Shown here piece after piece: positions 62,456-64,000 of a stretch of DNA of 64,000 nt. Origin of the DNA: Cruorifilaria tuberocauda (lineage: Eukaryota; Nematoda; Chromadorea; Rhabditida; Onchocercidae); assembly GCA_013365365.1 (NCBI GenBank), contig JABVXU010000007.1, forward strand, positions 461,575 to 525,574, written 5' to 3'. Position 1 is the first letter of the stretch. Every line of letters starts with the position of its first letter. Both the position numbers and the translations under genes were made by a program. The notes below the pieces were generated by a model. It did no database searches. It was not told where the DNA came from and was given only the letters and a program-made list of their open reading frames with translations.

Positions 62456-64000
62456 TTAAGAGAATAGCCCGGGGTAAAGAAATGATGAGATCAAAACAAA
62501 CTGAAACTCATTCATGGTTTGTCAATCAAAGCTTTTTGTCTCATTAAATATCATTTGTTAGGATGGAAAAGAAATAAAGAAGTAAAATGATCGTTTTGCT
62601 TTAGTTCAGTATCATTGAATGGAATGAAATGAGATAATTTAAAAATGTGATAAATGGAAAAAATTCAAGTTTGTTCTCAGTATTTTATGGATGGAGTACA
62701 TTCATAAGGCAATCTTTCCTTCATAATTTATTATTTTTGAAGCATTTTCCAGCCTACGCTTAATCTTTAAGCTTATGCTTAATTTTATAGCAACGATATT
62801 TTCACTTCTTTCTAGAGAAAAAATGCAAAAAAAACTTTTACGAATCAATGATTCGTACAAAAAAAGTAAGAAAAACTAAAAGCCATTATAATGATTTACA
62901 ATTCTTCTAATTGCTTCATTTGTTTCCTTCTGACTATCAAATGTTGATGTAATAATTATGATTAATAAATTTAAACAGGTAATACTGAAATAATGGAATT
63001 ATTATCATTTTGCTTATGATCGATAAATTTGAATTGATGAATTAGATGTTTTAGACTCATTGAATATAAGTTAAAAAGAATAAGAAAGGAATGTTAGCAA
63101 AAATCTAGATCAAGTAATAAATTAAATGAATTGCATTCTGTGCAAATGAATTATGATAGTATTATGATAAATTATGGTATTATGACAAAGTAGTCTCTAA
63201 AATGATTGCCAATTATTTTATTTTGGTTCAATTATTTCTGACCATGCAGATAGATTTAATCCAAAGACTTTTGAATTTTCAAAATTTATTCTTATTTTCT
63301 TCTCACTACAAAAATTGGCTTATTTCTTAGCTACTAAAATACCCGGTGATGAACAGCAAGCTATTACTTCGAAATCTCTTATCTCAGCTTATCTTATCTC
63401 ATTTTCTTTTTCTTTCTTTCAATCTTTTGCTACCAATCAAAAATTGTAAAATTCATTCAGACAAAAAAAATTTTTTTGAAGAAATCTTTTTCAGCTTTTC
63501 GAGAATAGAAATGAAAGGTTGACAGTATTGTTCGAGAATTTTATTAATTTTCTATTAGAATTGTATTAATTATAGGTAACGTGTTTCTATTTGACATCGC
63601 TTTAATAAGTATTAATACTGATAAAATTCCCGTGATTTCACGATAATTATCTGAAAAAAAAATAATATTTTTGTTTCGGCTGAATGAATTTAAAATTGAT
63701 GAAAATTTCTTCTTTAATTATACGTGTCGAAGAGTTTCGCTGAAATTTCATCCATTCTTGAAAAGTGAAGCTCATGAAAATGGAATGGCTAAGTAAAAAA
63801 AAGAATTTGAATGAGGACTAGGCTGATACAGCAAGACGCGGCCATTTTTGCCGAGAAAAAGATGCTTTATTGGAAATTACCTTGCGATATAAAAAGTGCT
63901 TATCGACAGATTGATCGGTTTTTTCAATGACAAAACATTAATATTTTAATGCAGCAATTAATATTGTTCTTTGTAAAAGTATAACAATAACAATAGTGAT

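Larger units (their letters stand above)
60391..64000. other. Repeat-bearing DNA with no supported gene
   Basis: No exon passed on either strand, and no Ig-like plus-strand exon that could continue hemicentin. GA tracts lie at 61143-61177 and CT at 61266-61322, with degenerate tandem repeats at 61795-62065 and 62260-62455. Near 63830-63860 a small GC-richer patch holds CGGCCATTTTTGCC; on the minus strand ATGGCCGCGTCTTGC opens a frame of only 17 codons. It may be a promoter or first exon of a gene off the window. Confidence 0.5.

Overview
The window looks like a nuclear contig from a nematode, most likely clade III and filarial-like. I infer this from very AT-rich DNA, many short introns with GT(A/T)AG(T) donors and TTTTCAG/TTTTAG acceptors, and three recognisable metazoan proteins: an insulin-receptor-substrate adaptor like C. 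elegans IST-1, a tyrosine phosphatase of the nematode-expanded type, and the basement-membrane protein hemicentin (HIM-4). I see no bacterial operons, viral genes, CRISPR arrays, rRNA or confident tRNA. The species call is inference. All gene models were built by hand from splice motifs, frame and phase.

Layout: 1.2-3.2 kb (-) holds a complete six-exon four-TM protein of 261 aa that I do not recognise. 3.2-13.7 kb is gene-empty AT-rich DNA with tandem repeats and (GA)n tracts. 13.7-14.0 kb is a GC-richer, promoter-like island with an ETS-type site, a CCAAT box and donor-like sites on both strands. 14.1-14.6 kb is a (CA)n higher-order repeat. 15.8-16.07 kb (-) is an orphan terminal exon. 21.7-30.07 kb (+) is a 19-exon ist-1-like gene: PH, PTB, then a long Ser-rich tail with two YxxM PI3K-docking motifs. 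32.2-35.8 kb (+) is a classical PTP with intact WPD and HCSAGIGRTG motifs. 37.9-39.4 kb (+) is a small four-exon gene with a signal-peptide-like start, or possibly a C-terminal tail of the PTP. 42.98-55.8 kb (+) is the first 32 exons of hemicentin: signal peptide, VWA, linker, 13 Ig domains. It stops at an open phase-1 donor, so the 3' part lies outside the window or is missing. 56.86-60.39 kb (-) is a multi-TM gene with an Asn-rich repeat, convergent with hemicentin or nested in one of its introns. 60.4-64 kb is repeat-bearing intergenic or intronic DNA.

Two of the genes touch tyrosine-phosphorylation signalling. The IRS adaptor recruits PI3K through YxxM sites, and a tyrosine phosphatase lies about 2 kb downstream on the same strand. 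The phases at the end of one model and the start of the other would allow a fused PH-PTB-YxxM-PTP product, which is the most unusual hypothesis here; two separate genes is the simpler reading. Hemicentin is a secreted matrix protein with no evident functional link to its neighbours.
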